From Parahaliea aestuarii (GTDB taxonomy: Bacteria; Pseudomonadota; Gammaproteobacteria; Pseudomonadales; Halieaceae): DNA of 64,000 nucleotides. Below, piece after piece: positions 38,570-47,230 of this stretch; position 1 is the stretch's first letter; the number at the start of each line of letters is the position of its first letter. The translations under genes were made by a program, and so were the position numbers. The stretch is taken from the NCBI RefSeq assembly GCF_008064635.1, contig NZ_VRYZ01000002.1:434001-498000 (forward strand), given 5' to 3'. A model generated the notes under the pieces. It ran no database searches. It had not been told where the DNA came from and was given only the letters and a program-made list of their open reading frames with translations.

Positions 38570-39570
38570 GCCGCGGCCAGCCAGGCCCGGGGGGAACAGC
38601 CGAACCACTGGTGGAAGGCGCGGCGGAAGGCCCCGGCATCGCTGAAGCCCAGTTGCGCGGCTACCTGGGCCACGCCGAGGTCACCGCGCTGCAGCAACTG
38701 CGCCGCCACTTCCGACAGGCACTGCTCGCGCAGCTCCCGGTAGCCCGCGCCGCTCTCCCGCAGGCGGCGGCGCAGGGTGGACAGGGGGACTTCCAGAATG
38801 CCCGCCAACTGCTCCTGAGAGGGGATACCTTCGCCGCGCTCCAGCGCCGCCACCATCATGGCGCTGACCTGGGCGCCAATATCCTGTGCGCGCACGCCGA
38901 ATACCGCGCAGGGGAACAGCTCGAAGAAGGCATCAAACTCCGTGCGGCCGCGCACGCAGGGCCAGTTGAGGGCGGTACTGTCGAAGTCCAGGGAATAGCG
39001 GTCACCGCCGGCCAGCACGGGGGCGCGGAACAGTTTGAGGAAGGGCAGCACGTCATCGCGCTGGATCGGGCCGATACACACCTGCCGCAGCGGCAGTTCA
39101 CGGCCCGCCAGCCACTGCAGCAACTGGCGGAAGGCGAACAGGCCGGTGATGTCCACCAGGCTGCTGGCGGTGGTCGTTCGCGGGCGCAGGGAATCCAGTT
39201 GCAGGCTGGCGGTATCACCCTTCAGTTTCAGGGCCAGGGCACCGGCCCGCGGATGCAGCAGGGCCATGAAACGACGGCACAGGTCGATGGCCTCCGCCAC
39301 GGTGGCGGCGCTGATGGCGCCGCGGCACATCAGCTCCACGGCCTCACGCGCCATGGAAGGGCGCTCGAAATCCTGTGCGACCTCGGCTTCCAGTCGCTGC
39401 ACCACCTGCAGGTACCAGCGCGTGAACTCGCCCAGATTGCGCGGCGCCGGGCCGACCTCGGCGAGCCCCGCGTGCAGCTCGCCGCGCAGCAGGCTCACCA
39501 GCGGCATGAAGGAGGCATGCACGGTATCAAAGGCCGTGCCGGCGGTATCAGTGGGCGTCGAGGCAGACAT
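38548..39570 (-). CDS. AraC family transcriptional regulator
   Basis: A 340-residue regulator of the OruR/ArgR-like group. The first ~230 residues are the sensing domain. The C-terminal DNA-binding part includes EVPLSTLRRRLRESGAGYR and GVAQVAAQLGFSDAGAFRRA, ending FHQWFGCSPRAW. It is divergent from the BVMO gene, and an inverted repeat GCATTG-6-CAATGC lies in the shared 126 bp region. It therefore likely controls the 39.7-45.2 kb cluster. Confidence 0.9.
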   Translation of the reverse strand: MSASTPTDTAGTAFDTVHASFMPLVSLLRGELHAGLAEVGPAPRNLGEFTRWYLQVVQRLEAEVAQDFERPSMAREAVELMCRGAISAATVAEAIDLCRRFMALLHPRAGALALKLKGDTASLQLDSLRPRTTTASSLVDITGLFAFRQLLQWLAGRELPLRQVCIGPIQRDDVLPFLKLFRAPVLAGGDRYSLDFDSTALNWPCVRGRTEFDAFFELFPCAVFGVRAQDIGAQVSAMMVAALERGEGIPSQEQLAGILEVPLSTLRRRLRESGAGYRELREQCLSEVAAQLLQRGDLGVAQVAAQLGFSDAGAFRRAFHQWFGCSPRAWLAAAQSTRTT

Positions 39571-39636
39571 GGGCGGAGCTTACAACGGAGCCGGAACAGC
39601 GAACAATAATGTCATGGCGAATTATCACTTCTGATA

Positions 39637-39654
39637 TGCATTGTTGCGCCAATG
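39637..39654. promoter_or_regulatory. Inverted repeat in the AraC/BVMO divergent region
   Basis: A perfect 6 bp inverted repeat, GCATTG-ttgcgc-CAATGC, lies about 43 bp ahead of the BVMO start and 67 bp from the AraC start. It is a candidate operator or part of overlapping promoters. No classical promoter hexamers are evident. Confidence 0.4.
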
Positions 39655-39696
39655 CACACTAAGCTAGGGGCTGACTTGCAACAGGAAGACAGAACC

Positions 39697-41175
39697 ATGG
39701 CAGAGCAGGATCTTCGCGTCGTCGTACTCGGCGCCGGTATGGCCGGCATCCTCGCCGGCATCAAGCTGCTGGAGCGCGGCTATCGCGATATCAACATTTA
39801 CGAGAAGGCCGACCGCGTTGGCGGCACCTGGCGGGAGAACACCTACCCGGGGCTGACCTGCGACGTGCCTTCGCACCACTACACCTACTCCTTCGAGCGC
39901 AACCCGGACTGGACCCGGCACCTGCCTCCGGGGGCTGAAATCCAGGGCTATTTCGAGCGCACCACAGAAAAATACGGCCTCAATGAGGTGATCCGCTTCA
40001 ACGAGGAAGCCAGCAGCGCCGAGTGGCGCGACGGGCGCTGGCACCTCGGCTTCCACAGCGGCCGCGAGGACGTGGCGGACGTGCTGATCGCCGCCACCGG
40101 CGTGCTGCACAAGCCGCGCTTCCCCGACATCAAGGGCGCCGACAGTTTCGAGGGCCACCTCTTCCACTCCGCCCGCTGGGATCACAGCGTGCCTCTGGAA
40201 GGCAAGCGTATCGGCGTCATTGGCAACGGCTCCACCGGCGTGCAGATCATCTCCGCCCTGGCCGGCAAGGTGGCGAAGCTGGAGCACTACCAGCGCACCG
40301 CCCAGTGGATCATGCCGGTGGAGAACGGCTATTTCAGCGAGGAGGAGCGCGCCGCCTTCCGCGATCCAGCGGTACTGGAAGAAGTTATGGATGTGAAGGG
40401 TTACATGGAGGCGGTGGAGCAGTACACCCAGGCCATCACCGACTCGGACTCTCCCGGTTCGCAGCACATGGCGGCGGCCTGCCTGCAGAACCTGGAAGAG
40501 AGCGTGACCGATCCCGAGCTGCGCGAGCGCCTGCGCCCGGATCACGCTCCCCTGTGCAAACGCCTGATTTTTTCCCCGGACTACTACCAGGCCATCCAGC
40601 ACCCCGACAGCGAACTGGTGGACAGCGGCATCGAGTGCATCGAACCCGAGGGTATCCGCACCCGCGACGGCCAGTTGCACGAGCTGGACATCATTGTCTT
40701 CGCCACCGGATTCCACCCGGACTGCTTCATGCGGCCGATGGCCATCAGCGGACGCAACGGCGCCAGCCTCGACAAGCTGTGGCAGGAGCGCCCGCTCGCC
40801 TACCTGGCGGTGTCCATGCCGGACTTTCCCAACCTGTTCATGCTCAATGGTCCCTCCGGCCCGGTGGGGAATTTCTCCCTGATCGACATCGCGGAGAACC
40901 AGTGGGGCTATATCGAGCAACTGATGGAGCGCATCCGTTCCGGCGAGTGCCCGGAGATCGCCCCCACCATGCAGGCCATGCAGGACTACGAAGCGGCCCG
41001 CGTAGAGGCCGCAAAGCAGACGGTCTGGTTCAAGGGCGGCTGCAACAGCTGGTACCTGGACAAGGACGGGATTCCCTCCAGCTGGCCCTGGAACTACCAG
41101 CGCTTCGTGCAGGAAATGGCAGCGCCGAAGTGGGAGGCCTTCGGCCTTTCGGCAGCGGTTGCGGCGAATACTTGA
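39697..41175 (+). CDS. Flavin-containing / Baeyer-Villiger-type monooxygenase
   Basis: A 492-residue FAD/NADPH enzyme. The ATG at 39697 follows AGGAAGACAGAACC. The first Rossmann motif is VVLGAGMAGI (10-18) and the second, for NADPH, is GVIGNGSTGVQ (173-183). The BVMO fingerprint appears as FEGHLFHSARWD (151-162), the F-x-G-x3-H-x3-W-D variant. GGTWRENTYPGLTCDVPSH is typical of ketone and steroid monooxygenases. It would insert oxygen next to a ketone or oxidise a heteroatom. It heads a co-directional run with the DUF1214, sulfotransferase and carboxyltransferase genes. Confidence 0.9.
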   Translation: MAEQDLRVVVLGAGMAGILAGIKLLERGYRDINIYEKADRVGGTWRENTYPGLTCDVPSHHYTYSFERNPDWTRHLPPGAEIQGYFERTTEKYGLNEVIRFNEEASSAEWRDGRWHLGFHSGREDVADVLIAATGVLHKPRFPDIKGADSFEGHLFHSARWDHSVPLEGKRIGVIGNGSTGVQIISALAGKVAKLEHYQRTAQWIMPVENGYFSEEERAAFRDPAVLEEVMDVKGYMEAVEQYTQAITDSDSPGSQHMAAACLQNLEESVTDPELRERLRPDHAPLCKRLIFSPDYYQAIQHPDSELVDSGIECIEPEGIRTRDGQLHELDIIVFATGFHPDCFMRPMAISGRNGASLDKLWQERPLAYLAVSMPDFPNLFMLNGPSGPVGNFSLIDIAENQWGYIEQLMERIRSGECPEIAPTMQAMQDYEAARVEAAKQTVWFKGGCNSWYLDKDGIPSSWPWNYQRFVQEMAAPKWEAFGLSAAVAANT

Positions 41176-41280
41176 ACCGAAACGGGGGGCGGCCGCCCTC
41201 CGCTCCCTTCGCGCTTGCCCTGCCCGCCGCCCCCGGCAGTATGATGCCGGCCAGGCAATCGACACCGGAGGCAGGCCAGC

Positions 41281-42468
41281 ATGTTCGGCGACAACCCCAA
41301 CGACCCGGCTCTGCGGCAGAGCTGGGCCGCATTCTGCGATGAACTGAAAGCCGCGGGCGACATCATCTTCCGCGACACCACCCCCGCCCACGACATCGAC
41401 CGCGCCAAGGGCCTGCGCCTGCTGGCGCGCAATATCGCCCTCGGCCTGCAATTCAACCTGGAGAACAACAACCCGGATTTTCCCGAGCTGTTGCACTACT
41501 TCGACCCCCTGCGCAAACAGGGCGGCGACAACACCGACGCCCTCTACCTCGGCGCTCCGGTCAACGGCGAACACAGCTACACCATCAGCGGCTATCGCGG
41601 CGACGCCAGATTCTTCGCCATCACTGTGCTGGAAGACGGCGCTACGCCCTGGGGCGGCGGCGTGGTGGGCAACCTGATCGATCAGCAGATCGAGGTCGAT
41701 GACAGGGGCTACTTCGAGGTGCACCTGGGCCCTGAGCCGATGCCCGGCAACTGGATCAGGACCACCCCCGGGGCCTGGCGTGTCACCGTCCGCCAGTTCT
41801 TCGCCGACTGGGAAAACGAAGCGCCGATGGACGCACGCATCGATCGTCACGGCGAAGCCCTGCCCTCCCCCGAATTCGATATCGATACCCTGCAGCGCGG
41901 CCTCGCCGCCAGCGCCGCCTGGGTGAAGGACTCCACCCACTACTGGGCGAACATGCTGGACAAGTGGCAGTGCCAGCCCAACCGCTTTTTGTCCTACCGC
42001 CAGCTCGACGACAACCAGATCGACGCCACCCCCGGCGGTGAACCGCTGATCTGCTACTGGAAGGTGCCGCGGGATGAGGCGCTGATCGTCCGGGTCACGC
42101 CACCCGACGCGGACTACTGGGCGGTGGAGTTCGGCAACTACTGGTGGGAGACCATGGACTACCGCTACCGCCTGTGCAGCACCAACTGTCACCACGCGCG
42201 GCTGGAGGACAGCGGCGAGTTGCTGCTGGTGGTGGCGCACAGCGATCCCGGCCTGCCCAACTGGCTCGACCCCTCGGGCCATGTAGAGGGCTATATCACC
42301 ACCCGCTGGATGGGCGCCAGCCATTACCCGGTGCCGGAATGCCAGCAGGTGAAGCTGGCTGCACTGGAACAGCACCTGCCGGCCGGCGTGCAGCGCATCA
42401 GCGCGGAAGACCGGCTTGCGCAACTGGCGGGCCGGCGTCGCGGTATCCACAAGCGTTTTCCTGTCTGA
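41281..42468 (+). CDS. DUF1214 domain protein, cytosolic
   Basis: A 395-residue protein without a signal peptide. The DUF1214 region lies in the second half: ICYWKVPRDEALIVRVTPP, AVEFGNYWWETMDYR and a final YITTRWMGASHYP. The N-terminal part (AKGLRLLARNIALGLQFNLE) recurs in proteins found beside sulfotransferases in mycobacteria and marine proteobacteria. The enzymatic role is undefined. It ends 16 bp before the sulfotransferase start, indicating one operon. Confidence 0.85.
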   Translation: MFGDNPNDPALRQSWAAFCDELKAAGDIIFRDTTPAHDIDRAKGLRLLARNIALGLQFNLENNNPDFPELLHYFDPLRKQGGDNTDALYLGAPVNGEHSYTISGYRGDARFFAITVLEDGATPWGGGVVGNLIDQQIEVDDRGYFEVHLGPEPMPGNWIRTTPGAWRVTVRQFFADWENEAPMDARIDRHGEALPSPEFDIDTLQRGLAASAAWVKDSTHYWANMLDKWQCQPNRFLSYRQLDDNQIDATPGGEPLICYWKVPRDEALIVRVTPPDADYWAVEFGNYWWETMDYRYRLCSTNCHHARLEDSGELLLVVAHSDPGLPNWLDPSGHVEGYITTRWMGASHYPVPECQQVKLAALEQHLPAGVQRISAEDRLAQLAGRRRGIHKRFPV

Positions 42469-42484
42469 TGCGCGGGAGGCAGCC

Positions 42485-43738
42485 ATGAGTGAGCAGAACG
42501 CGCCCGCCTGGGCCGCAGCACCGCCGCCCCCCTGGCTGGCGGCCGTGAATGCCGAGGGCAGCTATTTCGACCTGCCGGCCACGGTACCACTGGACGAGGA
42601 CTCCCTGGTCGCCGCCGCGCGGCGCTCCACCGGCCTTGGGGATTTCGGCGACGACGGCTGGCGCGAACCCTTCCGGGTCCTACTCAAGGCGCTGGAGGAA
42701 GAGGCCCAACTGACCCTGATGGGCCGCCTGATGGCGCGCCACGATATTTTCCTGTGGCTGCGCACGCGGCTGATGGTGACCGACCTGCTCGCCCGTCACC
42801 CGGAAATTCTGGACGAGCAGATCAGCGCACCGATGGTAATCGTTGGCCTGCCGCGCTCCGGCACCTCCATCCTGTTCGAACTGCTGTCGCAGGATCCCGA
42901 CGTCGGCGTGCCGCAGATGTGGGAGGCCCTGCAACCCTGCCCGCCGCCGGAGGCCGCCACTTACGCCAGCGACCCGCGCATCCCCTGGGCCGACAGGCTG
43001 TTTACCCAGTGGAGCCGCGTGGCGCCGGACTTTGCCCGCATGCACGAGATGCGCGGCGACATCCCCGCGGAGTGCGGCCTGCTGATGGCCGGCAGTTTTG
43101 TCAGCGACCACATCGCCTCTCTGCACCAGACACCCAGCTACGCCGCCTGGTGCGCGGGGGCCGACTTCGCCCGGGTGTACGCCTGGCACAAGCGCATCCT
43201 GCAGATCCTGCAGTGGAAGCACCCGCGCCGGCGCTGGCTGCTGAAGGCCCCGGAACACCAGGTGCACCTGGACACTCTCCTCGCGACCTACCCGGATGCG
43301 CGCATCGTGCAAACCCACCGCGACCCGATCAAGTGCATGGCCTCGGCCACCAGCCTGATGGGCACCCTGTACCGGATGCGCAGCGACCAGCCCTTCAACG
43401 CGGCGCTGTTCGAAAACATCATCATGGGCGAGGCCACCGCCGCCCGCCTCGAGCACGTCATGGCGCAACGCGATAACGGTATTGTTCCCGCAGCCAGCAT
43501 TACCGACTCCCGCTACCAGGACCTGATGGATGCGCCGATGGACTGCATCGAGAACATCTACCGGCATTTCGGGATGCCGCTTGCCGATAGCACCAAAGCG
43601 GCCATGCTCGCCTACCTGGCAGCCAAGCCGAAGGGCAAGTTCGGCCAGCACCGCTACCAGGTGGATAGGTCGCGCAGCGCAGAGCGCCGCTACTTCGCCA
43701 ATTACCAGCAGCGCTACAATGTGCCCGACGAAGCCTGA
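42485..43738 (+). CDS. Sulfotransferase family protein
   Basis: A 417-residue protein from ATG 42485 (GGGAGGCAGCC precedes). The PAPS 5'-phosphosulfate loop is VIVGLPRSGTSILFELL at about residue 117. The 3'-phosphate motif is represented by RIVQTHRDPIKCMAS. The general region WLLKAPEHQVHLDTLL is seen in bacterial sterol/lipid-type sulfotransferases (the large ~400-residue group). It could sulfate a hydroxylated steroid or lipid. It follows DUF1214 closely and precedes the carboxyltransferase by 26 bp. Confidence 0.88.
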   Translation: MSEQNAPAWAAAPPPPWLAAVNAEGSYFDLPATVPLDEDSLVAAARRSTGLGDFGDDGWREPFRVLLKALEEEAQLTLMGRLMARHDIFLWLRTRLMVTDLLARHPEILDEQISAPMVIVGLPRSGTSILFELLSQDPDVGVPQMWEALQPCPPPEAATYASDPRIPWADRLFTQWSRVAPDFARMHEMRGDIPAECGLLMAGSFVSDHIASLHQTPSYAAWCAGADFARVYAWHKRILQILQWKHPRRRWLLKAPEHQVHLDTLLATYPDARIVQTHRDPIKCMASATSLMGTLYRMRSDQPFNAALFENIIMGEATAARLEHVMAQRDNGIVPAASITDSRYQDLMDAPMDCIENIYRHFGMPLADSTKAAMLAYLAAKPKGKFGQHRYQVDRSRSAERRYFANYQQRYNVPDEA

Positions 43739-43764
43739 GCCACCGATATTCAACAGGAAACCCC

Positions 43765-45240
43765 ATGACTGACTCACGCACGCTCTGGCAGGCCCTGCTG
43801 CAACAGCTCGATGAGCGCCACACCATCGCGCAGGCCATGGGTGGCCCGGAAAAGATCGAACGCCAGCACACGCGCGGCCGCCTCACCGCGCGGGAACGCA
43901 TTGCGCAACTGCTGGACGCCGGCAGCTTCAGCGAGTACGGCGCCCTGGCTGGCGGCAATCACCCCGGCGGCGAGCCGCCGGTGCCGGCCGACGCCCTGGT
44001 GGGCGGCACCGGACGCATCGACGGCCGCAGCGTGGTGGTCATTGCCGAGGACTTCACCGTCAAGGGCGGCTCCATCGGCCACCCCAACGCCGCCAAGCGA
44101 GCGCGCCTGGTCAGGCTGGCGCTGGAACGGCAGTTGCCCCTTGTGCTGTTGCTGGACGGCGCCGGTGAGCGCGCCAGTAACCAGGGCGAGCGCTATCCCC
44201 ACGCCCCCGGCGACCTGCAACTGGTGGCGGACCTGAAGGGGCGAGTGCCGGTGGTGTCACTGGTGCTGGGCAGCTCCGCCGGCCACGGTGCCCTCACCGG
44301 CATGTTTGCCGACCTCATCATCATGAGTGAGGGCGCCACAATGTTCAGCGCCGGCCCCCCGCTGGTGGCTGCCGCCCTGGGGCGGGAAGTCACCCCGGAG
44401 GAGCTCGGCAGTGCGCAGATGCATACGCGCCAGAGCGGAGTGGCGCACAACCTCTGCGCCGGCGACGCCGAGGCCCTGGCACTGGCCCGGCGCTTTCTCG
44501 GCTACCTGCCCGCGCGCGCCGGCGCCGCGCTGCCAACCCTTGAGCACAGCGCCGAGGAACGTGAGTTGGAGGAACTGCTGGATATCATCCCGCCGGTCCC
44601 GCAACAGGCCTACAACATGCAACGGGTGCTGGCAGCGCTGGCGGATGCGGATTCGCTGCTGGAGCTGCAGCCGGACTACGGCCGCAACATCATCACCGCC
44701 CTGGCCCGCATCGGCGGCACGCCCTGTCTGCTACTGGCCAACCAGCCGGCGGTACAGGCGGGGGCCATCACCGCCGAGGCGGCGGAAAAGGCCAGCCATT
44801 TCCTGGCGGTGGCGGCGGCCTTCGGCCTGCCCCTGGTGAGCCTGGTGGACAACCCGGGCGTGATGCCGGGCCCCGCCTCGGAACAGAGCGGCGTACTGCG
44901 CGCCGCCGGGCACATGTTCCTGGCCCAGCGCCGTCACCGCGGCCGCAAGGTGGTGGTGACCCTGCGCAAGGCTTTCGGCTTTGGCAGCTCGGTGATGGGC
45001 ATGAACCCCTTCGACCACCAGACCGTGAGCCTGGCCCTGCCCTGTGTCAGCCTGGGTGGCGTACCCGCCATCGGCGGGGCCGCGGCGAGTGGCGCCGACG
45101 CCGGTGAGGCAGAGCAGATGGCGGCCCTGCAGGCCGGCGCCTGGGTACCGGCGGACGCGATGGCCTTCGACAAGGTGATCGACCCGCGCCAGCTGCGCAA
45201 CGAGATCATCGCGGCGCTGGCGATATCCGCGGGCAACTGA
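43765..45240 (+). CDS. Acyl-CoA carboxylase carboxyltransferase subunit
   Basis: A 491-residue biotin-dependent carboxyltransferase with both crotonase-fold halves. The N-terminal half has QHTRGRLTARERIAQLLD, GGSIGHPNAAKRARLV and VLGSSAGHGA. The C-terminal half has SLVDNPGVMPGPASEQSGVL and KAFGFGSSVMGMNP. It belongs with propionyl/methylcrotonyl/geranyl-type CT beta subunits. The expected biotin carboxylase/BCCP partner is not adjacent or anywhere in the window. Propionyl-CoA from steroid breakdown is one plausible substrate. Confidence 0.88.
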   Translation: MTDSRTLWQALLQQLDERHTIAQAMGGPEKIERQHTRGRLTARERIAQLLDAGSFSEYGALAGGNHPGGEPPVPADALVGGTGRIDGRSVVVIAEDFTVKGGSIGHPNAAKRARLVRLALERQLPLVLLLDGAGERASNQGERYPHAPGDLQLVADLKGRVPVVSLVLGSSAGHGALTGMFADLIIMSEGATMFSAGPPLVAAALGREVTPEELGSAQMHTRQSGVAHNLCAGDAEALALARRFLGYLPARAGAALPTLEHSAEERELEELLDIIPPVPQQAYNMQRVLAALADADSLLELQPDYGRNIITALARIGGTPCLLLANQPAVQAGAITAEAAEKASHFLAVAAAFGLPLVSLVDNPGVMPGPASEQSGVLRAAGHMFLAQRRHRGRKVVVTLRKAFGFGSSVMGMNPFDHQTVSLALPCVSLGGVPAIGGAAASGADAGEAEQMAALQAGAWVPADAMAFDKVIDPRQLRNEIIAALAISAGN

Positions 45241-45289
45241 CCACAATCGACCATCGGCGGGGCGCCGCCGCTCCGGTATACTGCGCGCC

Positions 45290-47101
45290 ATGAGCGATAC
45301 CGGCACCGCCCTCCACACCCTGCAATCCGTCTTCGGCTACGAGAATTTCCGCGCCCACCAGCGGGACATTGTCGACACCGTGATCGCCGGCGGCGACGCC
45401 CTGGTGCTGATGCCCACCGGCGGCGGCAAGTCCCTCTGCTACCAGGTGCCGGCGCTGGTGCGCCCGGGTTGCGCGTTGGTGGTGTCACCGCTGATCGCCC
45501 TGATGCAGGACCAGGTCGACAGCCTGCGCCAGCTCGGGGTACGCGCCAGCTTCCTCAACTCCACCCTGCCGCAGGACGAAGTGGTAGCGGTGGAGCGCGC
45601 CCTGCTGAGCGGCGAGCTGGACCTGCTCTACATCGCGCCCGAACGGCTGATCCAGGACCGCACCCAGTCCCTGCTGGAGCGCGCCGAACTGGCCCTGTTC
45701 GCCATCGACGAGGCGCACTGCGTGTCCCAGTGGGGTCACGACTTCCGCGCCGACTACCTGCAACTGAGCCTGCTGCACGAGCGCTTCCCGAATGTGCCGC
45801 GCATCGCGCTCACCGCCACCGCCGACGCGCGCACCCGGGCGGAGATCGTGCAGCGGCTGGACCTGGGCGAAGCGCGGCAGTTTATCGCCGGGTTCGACCG
45901 CCCCAATATCTGCTACCGCATCGCCCTCAAACAGAGCCCGCGCCAGCAGCTGCTGCGCTTTCTGCGGGAGGAACACCCGGGTGATGCCGGCATTGTCTAC
46001 TGCCTGTCGCGCAACAAGGTGGACGAAACGGCCGCCTGGCTGGTGCAGCAGGGCTTCAACGCCCTGCCCTACCACGCCGGCCTGGACGCCCGCCTGCGCG
46101 CCACCCACCAGTCCCGCTTCCTGCGCGAGGACGGGCTGATCATGGTGGCCACCATCGCCTTCGGCATGGGTATCGACAAGCCCGACGTGCGCTTCGTCGC
46201 CCACCTCGACATGCCCAAGACCATCGAGGCCTACTACCAGGAGACCGGCCGCGCCGGCCGCGACGGCCAGCCCGCCGACGCCTGGATGGTCTACGGCCTG
46301 CAGGACGTGATGAAACTGCGGCAGATGATGGAGGGCTCCGAGGGCAGCGAGGAGCACAAGCGCGCCGAGCAACAGCGACTCAATGCCATGCTCGGCCTGT
46401 GCGAGATCACCAGCTGTCGACGCCAGGCCCTGCTGCACTATTTCGGCGACAACCTGCCGGGGCCCTGCGGCAACTGCGATACCTGTCTCAACCCGGTCAA
46501 TACCTGGGACGGCACCGAGGCGGCCCAGAAGGCCCTGTCGGCAGCCTACCGCACCGGCCAGCGCTTCGGAGTCAGCCACCTGATCGATGTCCTGCGCGGC
46601 AGCGAGAGTGAGCGCATCGTGCAACTGGGCCATCGGGAACTGCCCACCTTCGGGGTCGGCAAGGACCTCGACGGCAACCAGTGGCGCTCGGTCTTCCGGC
46701 AACTGGTGGCACGCGGCTATCTCAGCGTGGACATGGCCTACGGCGCCCTGCGCCTGCAGGAGAAGTGCCGCCCCCTGCTGCGCGGCGAAGAGCGCCTGGA
46801 CCTGCGCCGCGACCTGCCGCAGAAAACCGCCCAGCGCCACACCAAGGGCCCCCTGCCCGACTACATCGATGTCGCCCTGTGGGAGGCCCTGCGGGACTGC
46901 CGCCGCGGCCTCGCCGAGGAACAGGGCGTACCGCCCTACATCATCTTCAACGACCGCACCCTGCAGGAAATGTGCGAGGCACTGCCGCAAAACCTCAGCG
47001 AAATGGCCCACATATCCGGTGTCGGCGAGCGTAAACTGGACAAGTACGGCAGCGACTTTCTCAACGTGATTCGCGGCCACCTGAGCCCCGGTACCGCCTG
47101 A
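45290..47101 (+). CDS. recQ: ATP-dependent DNA helicase RecQ
   Basis: A 3'-5' helicase of recombinational repair. At 603 residues, Walker A is MPTGGGKSLCYQ (about 43-54) and the DEAH box is FAIDEAHCVSQWGHDFR. Helicase motif VI is YQETGRAGRDGQPAD. The RecQ-C zinc site uses Cys in SCRRQALLHYFGD and PGPCGNCDTC. A C-terminal HRDC domain is indicated by SEMAHISGVGERKLDKYG. The gene stands alone, 49 bp after the carboxyltransferase. Confidence 0.96.
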   Translation: MSDTGTALHTLQSVFGYENFRAHQRDIVDTVIAGGDALVLMPTGGGKSLCYQVPALVRPGCALVVSPLIALMQDQVDSLRQLGVRASFLNSTLPQDEVVAVERALLSGELDLLYIAPERLIQDRTQSLLERAELALFAIDEAHCVSQWGHDFRADYLQLSLLHERFPNVPRIALTATADARTRAEIVQRLDLGEARQFIAGFDRPNICYRIALKQSPRQQLLRFLREEHPGDAGIVYCLSRNKVDETAAWLVQQGFNALPYHAGLDARLRATHQSRFLREDGLIMVATIAFGMGIDKPDVRFVAHLDMPKTIEAYYQETGRAGRDGQPADAWMVYGLQDVMKLRQMMEGSEGSEEHKRAEQQRLNAMLGLCEITSCRRQALLHYFGDNLPGPCGNCDTCLNPVNTWDGTEAAQKALSAAYRTGQRFGVSHLIDVLRGSESERIVQLGHRELPTFGVGKDLDGNQWRSVFRQLVARGYLSVDMAYGALRLQEKCRPLLRGEERLDLRRDLPQKTAQRHTKGPLPDYIDVALWEALRDCRRGLAEEQGVPPYIIFNDRTLQEMCEALPQNLSEMAHISGVGERKLDKYGSDFLNVIRGHLSPGTA

Positions 47102-47156
47102 TTCGCCCGGTTGCGGACAAACCCGGGCATTGACCGACACCGCCAGCCGGGGTAAC

Positions 47157-47186
47157 TTGTCCGGCTTCGCCCATACCCATTATTCT
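47157..47186 (+). promoter_or_regulatory. Candidate sigma-70 promoter of the HMG-CoA reductase gene
   Basis: TTGTCC (47157-47162) and TATTCT (47181-47186) are separated by 18 bp, about 45 bp ahead of the GTG start. The match to -35 and -10 is moderate but correctly spaced. Confidence 0.45.
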
Positions 47187-47230
47187 AAAACTGACAAAAC
47201 GGGCACCGCCCGCAAACAGTGGAGTCAACC

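Noticed and set aside
39664-42486. A 940-codon minus-strand open frame opposite the BVMO and DUF1214 genes
   Set aside because: The plus-strand products have clear family motifs. The minus translation is repetitive Val/Ala/His-rich sequence and has no ribosome site.
45485-47140. A 551-codon minus-strand open frame opposite recQ
   Set aside because: It is a shadow of recQ, whose Walker A, DEAH and zinc motifs are intact on the plus strand.
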